Position numbers and translations under genes: made by a program
Shown here: piece by piece, positions 43,178 through 51,755 of the stretch
Layout of the letters: each line of letters starts with the position of its first letter
Position numbering within the stretch: the stretch's first letter is position 1
Notes under the pieces: generated by a model
What the model was told of the DNA's origin: nothing
Seen by the model: only the letters and a program-made list of their open reading frames with translations
Databases searched by the model: none
Assembly: GCF_002979775.1 (NCBI RefSeq)
Contig: NZ_PCPR01000025.1
Coordinates: 1-64,000 of the forward strand
Direction of reading: 5' to 3'
DNA length: 64,000 nucleotides
Source of the DNA: Arthrobacter sp. MYb23
GTDB taxonomy: Bacteria > Actinomycetota > Actinomycetes > Actinomycetales > Micrococcaceae

Positions 43178-43951
43178 TTAAGCTTCGAAGTGGGCCACGG
43201 GAGCTTGCTTGGCCACACTCTTGACGAGGGATTCCGCGACGTCCCGCAACTTCTGGTTGCGGGTACTGGATGCTTTCTTCAGGATCTGGAACGCTTCCTC
43301 CTGCGTACAGCGGTTTTGACCCATGATGATTCCGCTGGCCAAGTCGATCACCGTTCGCGTCCTCATGGCATCCTGGAGGTCCTCAGCATGCTGCTGCTTG
43401 ACACCGATCCGAACAGCCAACCGCAACGACCGCTCCGCCTGGCTCGCATACAGTTCGCAATTACGAATGGTTGCTTCGTCAAAAGCGTGGGCTTGCGGAG
43501 CGAAGAAGTTCAAGGCCGCCGTGGCTCCTTCATCCAATTCCAAGGGCACGCAAAGCGCCGAAAGATGCCCCCGTTCGGCAATGACGGTGCAGTACTCGGA
43601 CCACCGGTCCTCGGCGGACGTGTCAGGAACATGCTGGGTCCCATGGCTGCGCATGGCCTCCAAGCACGGGCCATCCCCGTACGCCTGCTGAACTTCATCG
43701 ATCAGCCTGGCCTCGTGGGTGCTTCCCGCCACCGTGGCGGTGCGGCGGCGACGGCTGAGGGTGATGCCGCAGAGCACATCCAAGCCAACGGCCTGCGACA
43801 CAGCGGAAGCCGAAAAAACGGCGAGCTCATGCAGGAATCCGCCCACATCCTCGCTGTCTATCACCAAGTCCTGTAGTCGTTCAGGCACCGAAACATCGTC
43901 GGGCGCAGAGACAGCATCAGGCACCGCAAAATCAACGTTCATTTCGTCCAT
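43178..43951 (-). CDS. GAF-ANTAR RNA-binding antiterminator protein
   Basis: A 257-residue protein with an N-terminal GAF domain (about 35-175, DGPCLEAMRSHGTQHVPD typical) and a C-terminal ANTAR domain (about 190-245, TRTVIDLASGIIMGQNRCTQ EEAF region). ANTAR proteins bind tandem RNA hairpins and suppress termination. It lies between two paralogous cysteine-rich genes, both facing away or downstream of it. The signal sensed by the GAF domain is unknown. No obvious haem or Cys ligand is seen. The 210-bp gap between it and paralogue 1 (42968-43177) has no other gene. Confidence 0.88.
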   Translation of the reverse strand: MDEMNVDFAVPDAVSAPDDVSVPERLQDLVIDSEDVGGFLHELAVFSASAVSQAVGLDVLCGITLSRRRRTATVAGSTHEARLIDEVQQAYGDGPCLEAMRSHGTQHVPDTSAEDRWSEYCTVIAERGHLSALCVPLELDEGATAALNFFAPQAHAFDEATIRNCELYASQAERSLRLAVRIGVKQQHAEDLQDAMRTRTVIDLASGIIMGQNRCTQEEAFQILKKASSTRNQKLRDVAESLVKSVAKQAPVAHFEA

Positions 43952-44126
43952 GCCTCATTTTACGGTCGCTCCGCACCAACTGCTCACCCTTTCGGCAACG
44001 GATACAGAATCCTTGCATCTCAGGTGCACCTATGTGCACAATCGACGTAGTCCACATCACAGGACCCACGCTTTCCAGCTCATGCAGACGGGCACCCCGC
44101 ATTTTTTGATGCAGAGGTTTAGACCC

Positions 44127-44558
44127 ATGCCGGCTCAGCCAGCGTCCAGAGTCCCGGACGAAGCACATCAACCACCTGACGAACCGTTGTGGTGCTCACG
44201 TTGCGATACGGACCAGCACCTCCTGGTGAACTCGATTCAATCGCACTATCCACCCGCACCCAACATGGTGGAAGTTTCGTACGAATGCCATACCTGCAAG
44301 TACTCCTATGAACACGTTGCCTCCGTCGGGCGGGTGGCAGCGGTCCTGAACCGCCCGGGCGTCCCGCAAGGCGTGCTGCAGTTCGGCGGACAGTACCTGC
44401 ATTGCGGTGAACCGATGAAGACCAAAAGCTGCGAGTTGCGCAGGATCCAGGCCCCCTTGGCGCTGACTCCGGGAGCTCAGCTGCGGATTTACGAGGTACT
44501 TATCAACACCCGCATTCTTGGGTGTCATTGCGGTTTCCGCATGGAAATCCCCGACTAA
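44127..44558 (+). CDS. Multi-cysteine (zinc-ribbon-like) protein, paralogue 2
   Basis: A 143-residue protein sharing with paralogue 1 the sequence WCxxCDTDxH, VEVSYxC, xHCGxP and CHCGFRMEIP. Cys pairs: 23/26, 54/57, 133/135; in the third pair only Cys93 remains because the first Cys is replaced by Tyr. ATG 44127 has AGAGG 9 nt upstream. Divergent from the GAF-ANTAR gene with about 175 bp between. Function unknown. Conservation of the ribbons in both copies suggests a real role. Confidence 0.7.
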   Translation: MPAQPASRVPDEAHQPPDEPLWCSRCDTDQHLLVNSIQSHYPPAPNMVEVSYECHTCKYSYEHVASVGRVAAVLNRPGVPQGVLQFGGQYLHCGEPMKTKSCELRRIQAPLALTPGAQLRIYEVLINTRILGCHCGFRMEIPD

Positions 44559-44636
44559 TGGCGGGGGCACCATGGGGAGCGATGCCGTGAGAATCCGAGC
44601 CACACCAACAGTTCTGGAGCCACCGGGAGGGGCAGC

Positions 44637-44840
44637 ATGCACGCAGATTCGCAAAGAAAAGAGCCTTCGACGACGGGTGGGAAGCCCGGGCAGGCCGGCA
44701 AACGCAGCCTTCCCGATCCCCCCGACCCGGACAATCTGCCCATCGACTATCCCGGCTCGGGGTGGGACTCCAGCAGGTACCCATCCACTGTTCCGGGAAG
44801 CCTCCGGCCGCAACGCTCCACTCACCGGCGGAGCGCCTGA
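44637..44840 (+). CDS. Small polar protein, unknown function
   Basis: A 67-residue hydrophilic peptide rich in Pro, Ser, Gly and charged residues (PDPPDPDNLPIDYPGSGWD) with no domain or membrane segment. GGGAGGGG 5-6 nt before the ATG supports translation. It follows the cysteine-rich gene and is 2 bp ahead of another small Pro-rich ORF. Likely disordered. Confidence 0.5.
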   Translation: MHADSQRKEPSTTGGKPGQAGKRSLPDPPDPDNLPIDYPGSGWDSSRYPSTVPGSLRPQRSTHRRSA

Positions 44841-44842
44841 TC

Positions 44843-45016
44843 ATGAGCGGATTCCCACCTAACCCCTCATATCCGGACCCCACCCATCCTGACCCCACCC
44901 GCGAACCCGGCCCTACACCTGAGCCAGTTCCGCTGCCGGAGCCGGGCCCGCCGCCCGTTCCGGAGCCGACCCCAGGGCCTCCAACGCCCGGCGAACCGCC
45001 GGGAACGTTGACTTAG
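44843..45016 (+). CDS. Small proline-rich protein
   Basis: A 57-residue protein, more than a third proline, in PxP and PxPEP repeats (EPGPTPEPVPLPEPGPP); no signal peptide. It begins 2 bp after the previous stop and ends ahead of a strong terminator, consistent with the last gene of a small operon. Could be a spurious frame in GC-rich DNA. Confidence 0.45.
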   Translation: MSGFPPNPSYPDPTHPDPTREPGPTPEPVPLPEPGPPPVPEPTPGPPTPGEPPGTLT

Positions 45017-45043
45017 CCCTATTTCCCAGTCGGGATCCGAACG

Positions 45044-45079
45044 AGGGCGTGCCGCGCTACAGGGAGCGCGGCACGCCCT
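45044..45079 (+). terminator. Intrinsic terminator before the fructose operon
   Basis: Perfect 15-bp arms AGGGCGTGCCGCGCT / AGCGCGGCACGCCCT with a 6-nt loop and a TTTT tail on the plus strand. It insulates the fruR promoter from upstream transcription. Confidence 0.9.
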
Positions 45080-45114
45080 TTTCGCGTACTCGGGGAACCT
45101 GCGCCGTCATTGAA

Positions 45115-45160
45115 TCTGTGTTTATGTTGATTTCCCTTGACTTGCCAACATAAACACAGA
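45115..45160. promoter_or_regulatory. fruR operator: FruR operator and promoter of the fructose operon
   Basis: Perfect 15-bp inverted repeat TCTGTGTTTATGTTG / CAACATAAACACAGA with a 16-bp spacer. A -35 TTGACT (45137-45142) lies in the spacer and the -10 TAGAGT (45161-45166) directly after the right arm, spacer 18. A bound repressor would cover the promoter. The direct partner is the DeoR-type gene just downstream. Confidence 0.8.
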
Positions 45161-45242
45161 TAGAGTCAAGCAATTCCACATCGTTGTGACAGTAGTCACT
45201 GATGTGGCTGCACCGCTAAGCAGCTTGACCAATGGAGGGTAA

Positions 45243-46034
45243 GTGTTCGCCGAAGAGCGCCAGCATCTGATCTCCGCACTCGTCGCAGAGCGCGGACGGG
45301 TGAGTGTCACAGACCTCGCCGACCGTTTCAGCATCACCACTGAGACAATCCGCCGCGACCTCGCGGCCCTTGAAGTCTCCGGTAATCTACGACGCGTACA
45401 CGGCGGCGCCGTTCCCTCGGATCGCCTGAGCACCCGCGAAGAGAGCATCCTGGAGCGCGCCATTCAGCGTCAGGTGGAAAAACACCGCATCGCCGAGGCA
45501 GCACTCGCCCTGATCCCCCAGCTCACCACCGGGAGCATTCTCCTGGACGCTGGCTCCACCACGGAAATACTCGCAGACCTGCTGGCCCAGCAGACGTCCT
45601 CGGCCAAGGGAACCGATGAGCTCGTGGTCATCACCCACGCCATTCCCATCGCCGGCAAGCTGTCCTCCACGCAAGGGATAGCACTCCAAATCCTTGGTGG
45701 CCGCGTCCGCGGACTGACCCAGGCCGCCGTCGGGCAGTCCACCGTGGAGGCGGCGTACAAACTTCGCCCGGACATCGCCTTCGTCGGAGCCAACGGAATC
45801 CACGCAACGTTCGGGCTCAGCACCCCCGATCCAGAGGAAGCCGCGGTCAAAGCCGCCTTCGTCACCTCAGCCCGCCGCGTAGTGGCCCTTGCCGACTCTT
45901 CCAAGCTGGACGCCGAAACCCTGGTCCAGTTCGCCAACCTGAAGGATGTTGACACCTTGATTACAGACGGCGAACCGTCCCCGGAACTCGCGGCAGCCCT
46001 GGCCGATGCCGGCGTCGACGTGGTGATCGCATGA
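45243..46034 (+). CDS. fruR: DeoR-family regulator of fructose utilisation
   Basis: A 263-residue DeoR-type regulator: N-terminal winged helix VSVTDLADRFSITTETIRRDL with GNLRRVHGGAV, then a sugar-phosphate-binding ISOCOT-like domain containing LLDAGSTTEI and FVGANGI. Such repressors are usually released by fructose 1-phosphate or 1,6-bisphosphate. A GTG start at 45243 follows GGAGGG closely. It overlaps fruK by ATGA, so regulator and enzymes share a transcript and self-control is likely through the upstream dyad. Confidence 0.9.
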   Translation: MFAEERQHLISALVAERGRVSVTDLADRFSITTETIRRDLAALEVSGNLRRVHGGAVPSDRLSTREESILERAIQRQVEKHRIAEAALALIPQLTTGSILLDAGSTTEILADLLAQQTSSAKGTDELVVITHAIPIAGKLSSTQGIALQILGGRVRGLTQAAVGQSTVEAAYKLRPDIAFVGANGIHATFGLSTPDPEEAAVKAAFVTSARRVVALADSSKLDAETLVQFANLKDVDTLITDGEPSPELAAALADAGVDVVIA

Positions 46035-47023
46035 TCGTCACCTTGACCGCCAATCCCAGCCTGGACCGCACTGTTGAGCTTTCCGCTGCTTTGGCCCGCG
46101 GCGAAGTGCAGCGCGCTGTGGCCGTCCACCAGGAATCCGGCGGAAAGGGCGTCAATGTTTCCCGGGCACTCGTGGCCTCCGGCCTGGACACCCTGGCCGT
46201 CCTTCCGGGCGCCGACTCGGACCCGGTTCTTTCAGGGCTGCACGACGGCGGCGTACCGTTCGCGGCGCTGCCTATTGGTCAGGCGCTGCGCAGCAATGTC
46301 ACGCTCACCGAACCCGATGGCGTCACCACCAAGATCAACGAACCCGGCCCGGAGCTGAGCGGTGAACAGCAGGAAGCCCTGATCGGGCTGCTGCTGGAAC
46401 GCTCCCGTGGCGCCAGCTGGGTGGTTCTCGCCGGATCTCTCCCACCAGGAGTGCCCGCGGATTTCTACGCCACCATCGCTCGTCGGCTCCGGTCGAGAGC
46501 GGACGGAACGGCCTCCCCAAGTATCGCCATTGACTCCTCCGGGGCGCCGCTCGCGGCCGCTTTGGCAGGCGACGCCGCAGGGAAGCCGGACCTCCTCAAG
46601 CCGAACGCGGAAGAGCTTGCAGAACTTGCTGCCGCGGCCGGTTTCACCAACGTCTCCACTGCTGACGAACTGGAAGCGGATCCGGCCAAAGCCGCCGAAG
46701 CTGCAGCCGCCGTCGTCGCCAGCGGTGTAGGCGCCGTTCTAGCAACACTCGGGTCCAAAGGAGCAGTCCTGGTGACGGCGGACGGAGCATGGCTCGCCAC
46801 GCATCCGCCCATCAAAGCCGTCAGCACGGTGGGCGCCGGGGACTCTTCACTGGCCGGCTACTTGCTGGCTGCAACCCAAGGCGGCTCCGCGCAGGACTGC
46901 CTTCGTCAAGCCGTGGCACATGGTGCCGCTGCTGCTTCGCTGCCGGGCTCCACTGTCCCGGCAGTCCACCAGACAACCCCCGATGCCGTAACCATCACGG
47001 CCCTCCAGAAGGACTCACAGTGA
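46031..47023 (+). CDS. fruK: 1-phosphofructokinase
   Basis: A 330-residue PfkB-family kinase converting fructose 1-phosphate (the PTS product) to fructose 1,6-bisphosphate. Substrate motif ESGGKGVNVSRAL is at about 36-48 and the catalytic VGAGDSSLAGYL near 270. An Ala-rich helix around 215-230 is a typical loop. The stop overlaps the fruA start by GTGA, indicating coupled translation. Confidence 0.94.
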   Translation: MIVTLTANPSLDRTVELSAALARGEVQRAVAVHQESGGKGVNVSRALVASGLDTLAVLPGADSDPVLSGLHDGGVPFAALPIGQALRSNVTLTEPDGVTTKINEPGPELSGEQQEALIGLLLERSRGASWVVLAGSLPPGVPADFYATIARRLRSRADGTASPSIAIDSSGAPLAAALAGDAAGKPDLLKPNAEELAELAAAAGFTNVSTADELEADPAKAAEAAAAVVASGVGAVLATLGSKGAVLVTADGAWLATHPPIKAVSTVGAGDSSLAGYLLAATQGGSAQDCLRQAVAHGAAAASLPGSTVPAVHQTTPDAVTITALQKDSQ

Positions 47024-49044
47024 CCCAGCTGATCACAACCCAATTGGTCACCCTCGACCAAAACCTGGGCGACTCCCCCGCCGACGTCATCCGCGTACTG
47101 GCCGGCAAAGTTGCCGCCAGCGGCCGTGCTTCCGAGGTTGAAGGGCTCTTCGCCGACGCCTTCGCCCGTGAGCAGAAGACCGCAACCGGCGTCCCTGGTG
47201 GCATCGCCATTCCACACTGCCGCTCCGCGGCGGTCCAGGAGCCTGCCTTAGCCATGGCCCGCCTGTCCCACAAGGTGGACTTCGGCGCCAAAGACGGTCC
47301 CGCTGACCTGATCTTCTTCATCGCAGCCCCGGACGGCGCGGACCAAGAGCACCTGAAGCTGCTCTCCAAGCTGGCCCGCTCGCTGATCAAAAAGGACTTC
47401 ACTGCAGCGCTGCGTGCGGCCGCCACCGAGCAGGACATTGTTGACCTCGTGGACGGCGCCCTGGCTGATAGGCCTGCTGCTGCACCTGCGGAGGCTGCAC
47501 CTGCCGCTGCCGCAGGTCCTGATGAAAGCACGACGACGGCTGCCGCCCCCAAGCGCATCGTGGCCGTGACGGCCTGCCCCACCGGCATTGCGCACACTTA
47601 CATGGCGGCTGATTCGTTGGTTGCCGCTGCCAAGGAGATGGGTGTTGACCTCCAAGTGGAGACCCAGGGTTCCTCCGGCGCCAAGCCTCTTGACCCGGCA
47701 GTGATCGCAGCGGCGGACGCAGTGATCTTCGCCGTCGACGTCGATGTTCGCGGCAAGGAGCGCTTCGCCGGCAAGCCGGTCATCAACGCACCGGTCAAGC
47801 GTGGCATTGACGAGCCGGAGAAGATGGTCCGGGAAGCACTTGCAGCTGCCGAAGACCCGCACGCCCGCCGCGTGCCGCACTCCGGTGCTGAAGAGCAGGC
47901 AGAGCGCGCCGAGGATGAGAAGGGCGAGCACATCGGCCAGAAGCTGAAGCGCGCACTCCTCACCGGCGTCTCATACATGATCCCGTTCGTGGCTGGCGGC
48001 GGTCTGCTGATTGCCCTGGGCTTCCTGCTGGGCGGCTACGAAATCACTGAGGTTGCGGACAAGGTGGTGTTGGAGAACAACTTCGGCAACCTGCCTGAAG
48101 GCGGGCTCACCATTTACCTCGGTGCGGTCCTGTTCAAGATCGGCGCCCTATCCATGGGCTTCCTGGTCCCGGCGCTGGCCGGTTACATTGCCTACGCCAT
48201 CGCCGACCGTCCGGGCATTGCGCCGGGCTTCGTCGCCGGTGCGGTATCAGGCTTCATGGGCGCCGGGTTCCTCGGCGGCATCGTGGGCGGTCTTCTGGCC
48301 GGCTACATCGCACATCTGATCGGGACCTGGCAGGTACCCCGCTGGCTCCGCGGCTTGATGCCGGTTGTCATCATCCCGCTCCTGGCCTCCATCGTCGCTT
48401 CAGGCCTGATGTTCCTGGTCCTCGGCGGTCCCATCGCCGGTCTCACCGTGGCTCTCAACACCTGGCTCACAGGCATGAGCGGCGCCTCTGCCGTAGTCCT
48501 CGGCATCATCCTTGGCCTCATGATGTGCTTCGACCTCGGCGGCCCGGTCAACAAAGTTGCCTACGCCTTCGCAGTCGCCGGGCTCAGCGCCGGCAGCGCT
48601 GACAATCAGGCACCGTGGCTCATCATGGGCACCGTCATGGCAGCGGGCATGGTTCCGCCGCTGGCCATGGCCCTCGCAACGGTCCTGAACAAGAAGCTCT
48701 TCAGCCTCGCAGAGCGCGAAAACGGCAAGGCCGCCTGGTTGCTCGGCGCATCCTTCATCTCCGAAGGCGCCATTCCCTTTGCCGCAGCCGACCCGCTGCG
48801 TGTCATCCCGGCCAGCATGGTGGGCGGCGCACTGACAGGCGCACTCTGCATGGCTACCGGGGTCACCTCCCAAGCTCCCCACGGTGGGCTCTTCGTCTTC
48901 TTCGCCATTGGCAACCTGCCGATGTTCCTCATCTCCATCGTGGCCGGAATGGTGGTCAGCGCGCTGGCCGTCATCGCCCTGAAGCGCTTCGCAGTCAAGA
49001 AGCCAGTAGAAGCGGAAGCCACCCCGGCCACCGTCAGCGTCTAG
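47020..49044 (+). CDS. fruA: Fructose-specific PTS enzyme IIABC
   Basis: A 674-residue PTS permease with domains in the order IIA (1-145, active His66 in IPHCRS), Ala-rich linker, IIB (about 178-280, active Cys186 in TACPTGIAHT) and IIC (about 305-660, eight or more membrane helices). It takes up fructose and releases fructose 1-phosphate, the fruK substrate. GTG 47020 overlaps fruK. HPr, its phosphate donor, is the next gene. The usual enzyme I (ptsI) is not in the window. Confidence 0.95.
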   Translation: MTQLITTQLVTLDQNLGDSPADVIRVLAGKVAASGRASEVEGLFADAFAREQKTATGVPGGIAIPHCRSAAVQEPALAMARLSHKVDFGAKDGPADLIFFIAAPDGADQEHLKLLSKLARSLIKKDFTAALRAAATEQDIVDLVDGALADRPAAAPAEAAPAAAAGPDESTTTAAAPKRIVAVTACPTGIAHTYMAADSLVAAAKEMGVDLQVETQGSSGAKPLDPAVIAAADAVIFAVDVDVRGKERFAGKPVINAPVKRGIDEPEKMVREALAAAEDPHARRVPHSGAEEQAERAEDEKGEHIGQKLKRALLTGVSYMIPFVAGGGLLIALGFLLGGYEITEVADKVVLENNFGNLPEGGLTIYLGAVLFKIGALSMGFLVPALAGYIAYAIADRPGIAPGFVAGAVSGFMGAGFLGGIVGGLLAGYIAHLIGTWQVPRWLRGLMPVVIIPLLASIVASGLMFLVLGGPIAGLTVALNTWLTGMSGASAVVLGIILGLMMCFDLGGPVNKVAYAFAVAGLSAGSADNQAPWLIMGTVMAAGMVPPLAMALATVLNKKLFSLAERENGKAAWLLGASFISEGAIPFAAADPLRVIPASMVGGALTGALCMATGVTSQAPHGGLFVFFAIGNLPMFLISIVAGMVVSALAVIALKRFAVKKPVEAEATPATVSV

Positions 49045-49142
49045 GGTCCACACGGCCTAGCTCCCCCGGGTCCAGGCTCCGCACGGTCTAGACTTCCCAC
49101 AAAGCCACTCACCTAACCGCCACCCTTCAAAAAGGAGCACCA

Positions 49143-49421
49143 ATGCCAGAACGTACAGCAACCATCGCAAGCCGTGTGGGCCTCCACGCCCGCCCGGCAG
49201 CCATCTTCGCCGAGGCAGCCGGAGACCTGGACATCGACGTCACCATCGCACGTCAGGGTGAGCCCGCCGATGACGCCATGGACGCAGCCAGCATCCTGTC
49301 CCTGATGAGCCTGGGCGCCTCCCACGGCGACGTTGTGGTGCTGCGCGCCGAGGGCGAAGGTGCGGACGCCGCGCTGGACAGCCTGGTAAAAATCCTCGAA
49401 ACGGACCACGACGCCGAGTAA
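49143..49421 (+). CDS. ptsH: Phosphocarrier protein HPr
   Basis: A 92-residue HPr: His15 in SRVGLHARPA is phosphorylated by enzyme I and passed to FruA His66. Length and fold motifs (ILSLMSLGASHGD) are typical. The gene is separated from fruA by 98 bp that include an approximate repeat of GGTCCA/CACGG..CTAG words, and has AAAAGGAG ahead of the ATG. It is last in the operon. Confidence 0.95.
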   Translation: MPERTATIASRVGLHARPAAIFAEAAGDLDIDVTIARQGEPADDAMDAASILSLMSLGASHGDVVVLRAEGEGADAALDSLVKILETDHDAE

Positions 49422-49441
49422 GAAACCTTTCAGCGACACGG

Positions 49442-49485
49442 AAAGAGCCTGGCGATACCCGGAAAGGGGTATCGCCAGGCTCTTT
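49442..49485 (+). terminator. Strong terminator after ptsH
   Basis: Perfect 19-bp arms (49442-49460 and 49467-49485) with a 6-nt loop GGAAAG. Arms end in CTTT and AAAG, so it can also end transcription from the converging TetR gene. Confidence 0.92.
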
Positions 49486-49495
49486 GCGTCTTTCC

Positions 49496-50083
49496 TTACG
49501 GTTCGGCGAGCTGGTCGAGGTGGCGTGCGAGCACAGTGGGCAGCTCACTGGACGCCGGCAGCTCCCCGCTCCACAACCCGCCCATCGCGATTCCATCAAG
49601 GAGAGCGCGTAACCGCTGTGCTTCATACTCGGGATCGCGGCCCCGGTGGAACTGACCCGCTTCCGTCAGGATCTGGATAGCGGCGTGGCTTGCGCGAGCG
49701 ACGCCGTCGCTCAGCCGGACCGCAGCAGGACGCAGCTCGCTGTCGGTGAGGGAAAGCACGCCGAGCTGGACTTGCGCCACCAGTTCCAGGCGCCGCTCTT
49801 TGTCGAGAGGTAGCAACTGCAACAGCAACTCATCAACCAGAGCTCGCCCGGTGACCTCGAGTGCCATCACCCTGGCGATGACGCGATTCTCAATGAGCTG
49901 CAGGCAGTACTCCCTGAGGGCATGTTGCGTGGCGAACGCACGCCGCAGCGAGGCCGCGGCGATGCCGGCTTCCGCTGCGACCCCCCGCACGGACAGGCCA
50001 GACAATCCATCACGTTCGAGGACACGCAGGGAAGCATCAGCAATTGCTGCGGTACGTGCCTCTGCGTCGATTCTGCGGGGCAT
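49496..50083 (-). CDS. TetR-family transcriptional regulator
   Basis: A 195-residue protein with an N-terminal helix-turn-helix (LSGLSVRGVAAEAGIAAASL) and an unrelated helical ligand domain. The recognition helix reads AAASLRRAFATQ. It overlaps or abuts the membrane gene upstream (4 bp between) on the same strand, so probably controls its own operon. Ligand unknown. Confidence 0.85.
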   Translation of the reverse strand: MPRRIDAEARTAAIADASLRVLERDGLSGLSVRGVAAEAGIAAASLRRAFATQHALREYCLQLIENRVIARVMALEVTGRALVDELLLQLLPLDKERRLELVAQVQLGVLSLTDSELRPAAVRLSDGVARASHAAIQILTEAGQFHRGRDPEYEAQRLRALLDGIAMGGLWSGELPASSELPTVLARHLDQLAEP

Positions 50084-50087
50084 GGTC

Positions 50088-50645
50088 TCAGCGTGAAGGA
50101 GTAGCAGCCGGCAGTGCCCGGGCGGACTTCTTCGGCCAGATCGTGTAGCTCACAGCCCACAGGAAATCGATGGCAAAGATGAGGCCCAGAATACGAAAGA
50201 ACTCGGACAGGGCAGCGGTTCGTTCTGCGTCATCTACGAGAAGGATGATCGCTCCCAGCGTCGCCGCTGCGATAACCACCGCCAACGCGGTGAGAAGTAC
50301 ATCCCGCCAGCATTTGACCGTGTAACGGGTTCCTGTGAGCCGTTCAGGCGCGGGTCCGCCGGCGAACCGGTGCTGGAAATGCGCGTCGGCCCATGACACC
50401 ATGCGTTTTCCGTAAGCGATTGAGACGCCAATGTAGATTGCCGCTAATCCGTGGTGCCACGAGGCCGTCCCTCCGCCCAGCAGATCCACAGCGACCAAGG
50501 CAAGCAGAACGGCATCGATCACCGGAGCAAGGAGCAGGAGAGCTCCACCAAGGCGAGGCATCCGCAGCAGGTACCGTGCTCCCAGTCCGGCGACAATCGC
50601 CACCCAGAACGCAACTTCGCACACCACTATTGCGATCAGAATCAT
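50088..50645 (-). CDS. Membrane protein of unknown function (TetR-linked)
   Basis: A 185-residue protein with about five hydrophobic segments (2-28, 32-58, 65-85, 118-140 and 148-170) and a polar loop HFQHRFAGGPAPERLTG. Repeated aromatic His motifs (SWHHGLAAIYIG) could be ligand-binding. No named family is certain. Cotranscribed with the TetR gene; candidate dyad 39 bp upstream. Confidence 0.65.
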   Translation of the reverse strand: MILIAIVVCEVAFWVAIVAGLGARYLLRMPRLGGALLLLAPVIDAVLLALVAVDLLGGGTASWHHGLAAIYIGVSIAYGKRMVSWADAHFQHRFAGGPAPERLTGTRYTVKCWRDVLLTALAVVIAAATLGAIILLVDDAERTAALSEFFRILGLIFAIDFLWAVSYTIWPKKSARALPAATPSR

Positions 50646-50683
50646 TCACTGCTCCCCAAGGCTCGTTCATGCCGATCTTTATT

Positions 50684-50697
50684 AGTACGAGTGTACT
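50684..50697. promoter_or_regulatory. Candidate TetR operator
   Basis: AGTAC-GAGT-GTACT dyad, 39 bp upstream of the membrane-protein start and in an AT-rich region. Confidence 0.45.
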
Positions 50698-50758
50698 CAC
50701 AAAGTTTGCAGGAGCCAGGGGTGCTACAGCGTGGCGATGTGGCCTCCGGGTCGCGTCC

Positions 50759-51712
50759 TTACATTTCGCCGTTCAGGTAAGCCGCAATTGACGCCTCGGT
50801 GGGCTTCACGTCCTTGAGTTCGTCGGACAGGTAGCCCTCAATGATCCGTGGGTCCACGTAGGAGGACCGGGCCACGGAAGGGGTGTTGCCCAGCAGCTCC
50901 GAGGTCTCCTTGATGGCCCGCACAATCGCTTGGCGGGGCGTTCCTTTGTGGCCGGATTTGATCAGGGAGAGCGCAGCCGCGGCCGTCCCCTTCCACGTCC
51001 GGAAATCCTTGGATGTGTAGGCCTCGCCGGCGATCCCGCGCAGGTATTCGTTGATCATGGACGCGTCTACGAACACCCATGTTCCGTTGGCTTGGTAGGC
51101 CAGCAGACGTTCCTTGCCTGGACGCTCCGCCAACGGTTCCAGGAACGCTGCCAGCGCGGGATCATGGATGGACGTGTCCCAGAGCTGGCCGCTCTTGCCG
51201 GGAAACTTGAGGAAGACGTCCGGCCCGTCCACCCTCGCGTGGCGGCAACGGAGAGTGGTGAGCCCGTAAGAGCCGTTCTGCTTCATATAGATCTCTGAGC
51301 CGACACGCAGGGCGCCCAGATCCATGAACCGCACTGCGGCTGCAAGCGTCTGCTGCCGGGGGTCGGCAGCGTCTTGCAGGTGGACCGTGACGTTGCGGCG
51401 AACCGCGGGCAGGACCGATCCCAACTTGGCGGCACGGATGAATTTCTCGGTGTCCTTCCGCTCCCGCCAACCAGGATGGTAGATGTACTGGCTGCGCCCC
51501 GCAGCATCCACCCCTGTGGCGAGGATGTGCCCGTGGTCAAAGGGGCTGATCCATACATCGGTCCACGCAGGCGGGATCGCCAGCGCATTAATGCGCTGGC
51601 GGTCCTCTTTGCTGACCAAGCTCCCGTCCGGGTGGCGGTAGCTGAATCCCTTCCCTACCTTGCGTCTAACGATGCCGGGCTTGGAGAGGTCACTCCGCTT
51701 CAACCTGGGCAT
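50759..51712 (-). CDS. DNA topoisomerase IB (poxvirus-type)
   Basis: A 317-residue eukaryote/poxvirus-type topoisomerase I. The N-terminal domain includes INALAIPPAWTDVWISP; the catalytic domain has the Arg/Lys set in LRCRHARVDG and TSKDFRTWKG, His in SGHKGTPRQAI region and the active Tyr285 in SSYVDPRI. It relaxes supercoils by a 3'-phosphotyrosine nick. It is found in bacteria chiefly as an accessory enzyme and here lies within a Dps/Ku/LigD stress island. Confidence 0.93.
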   Translation of the reverse strand: MPRLKRSDLSKPGIVRRKVGKGFSYRHPDGSLVSKEDRQRINALAIPPAWTDVWISPFDHGHILATGVDAAGRSQYIYHPGWRERKDTEKFIRAAKLGSVLPAVRRNVTVHLQDAADPRQQTLAAAVRFMDLGALRVGSEIYMKQNGSYGLTTLRCRHARVDGPDVFLKFPGKSGQLWDTSIHDPALAAFLEPLAERPGKERLLAYQANGTWVFVDASMINEYLRGIAGEAYTSKDFRTWKGTAAAALSLIKSGHKGTPRQAIVRAIKETSELLGNTPSVARSSYVDPRIIEGYLSDELKDVKPTEASIAAYLNGEM

Positions 51713-51755
51713 GGTCTATCGGCCCTGTCCGCGATCAGCTGCGTCCGGGGGCCGG

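Noticed and set aside
44843-45016. Proline-rich ORF as a secreted wall protein
   Set aside because: No signal peptide or anchor. Kept only as a small ORF of low confidence.
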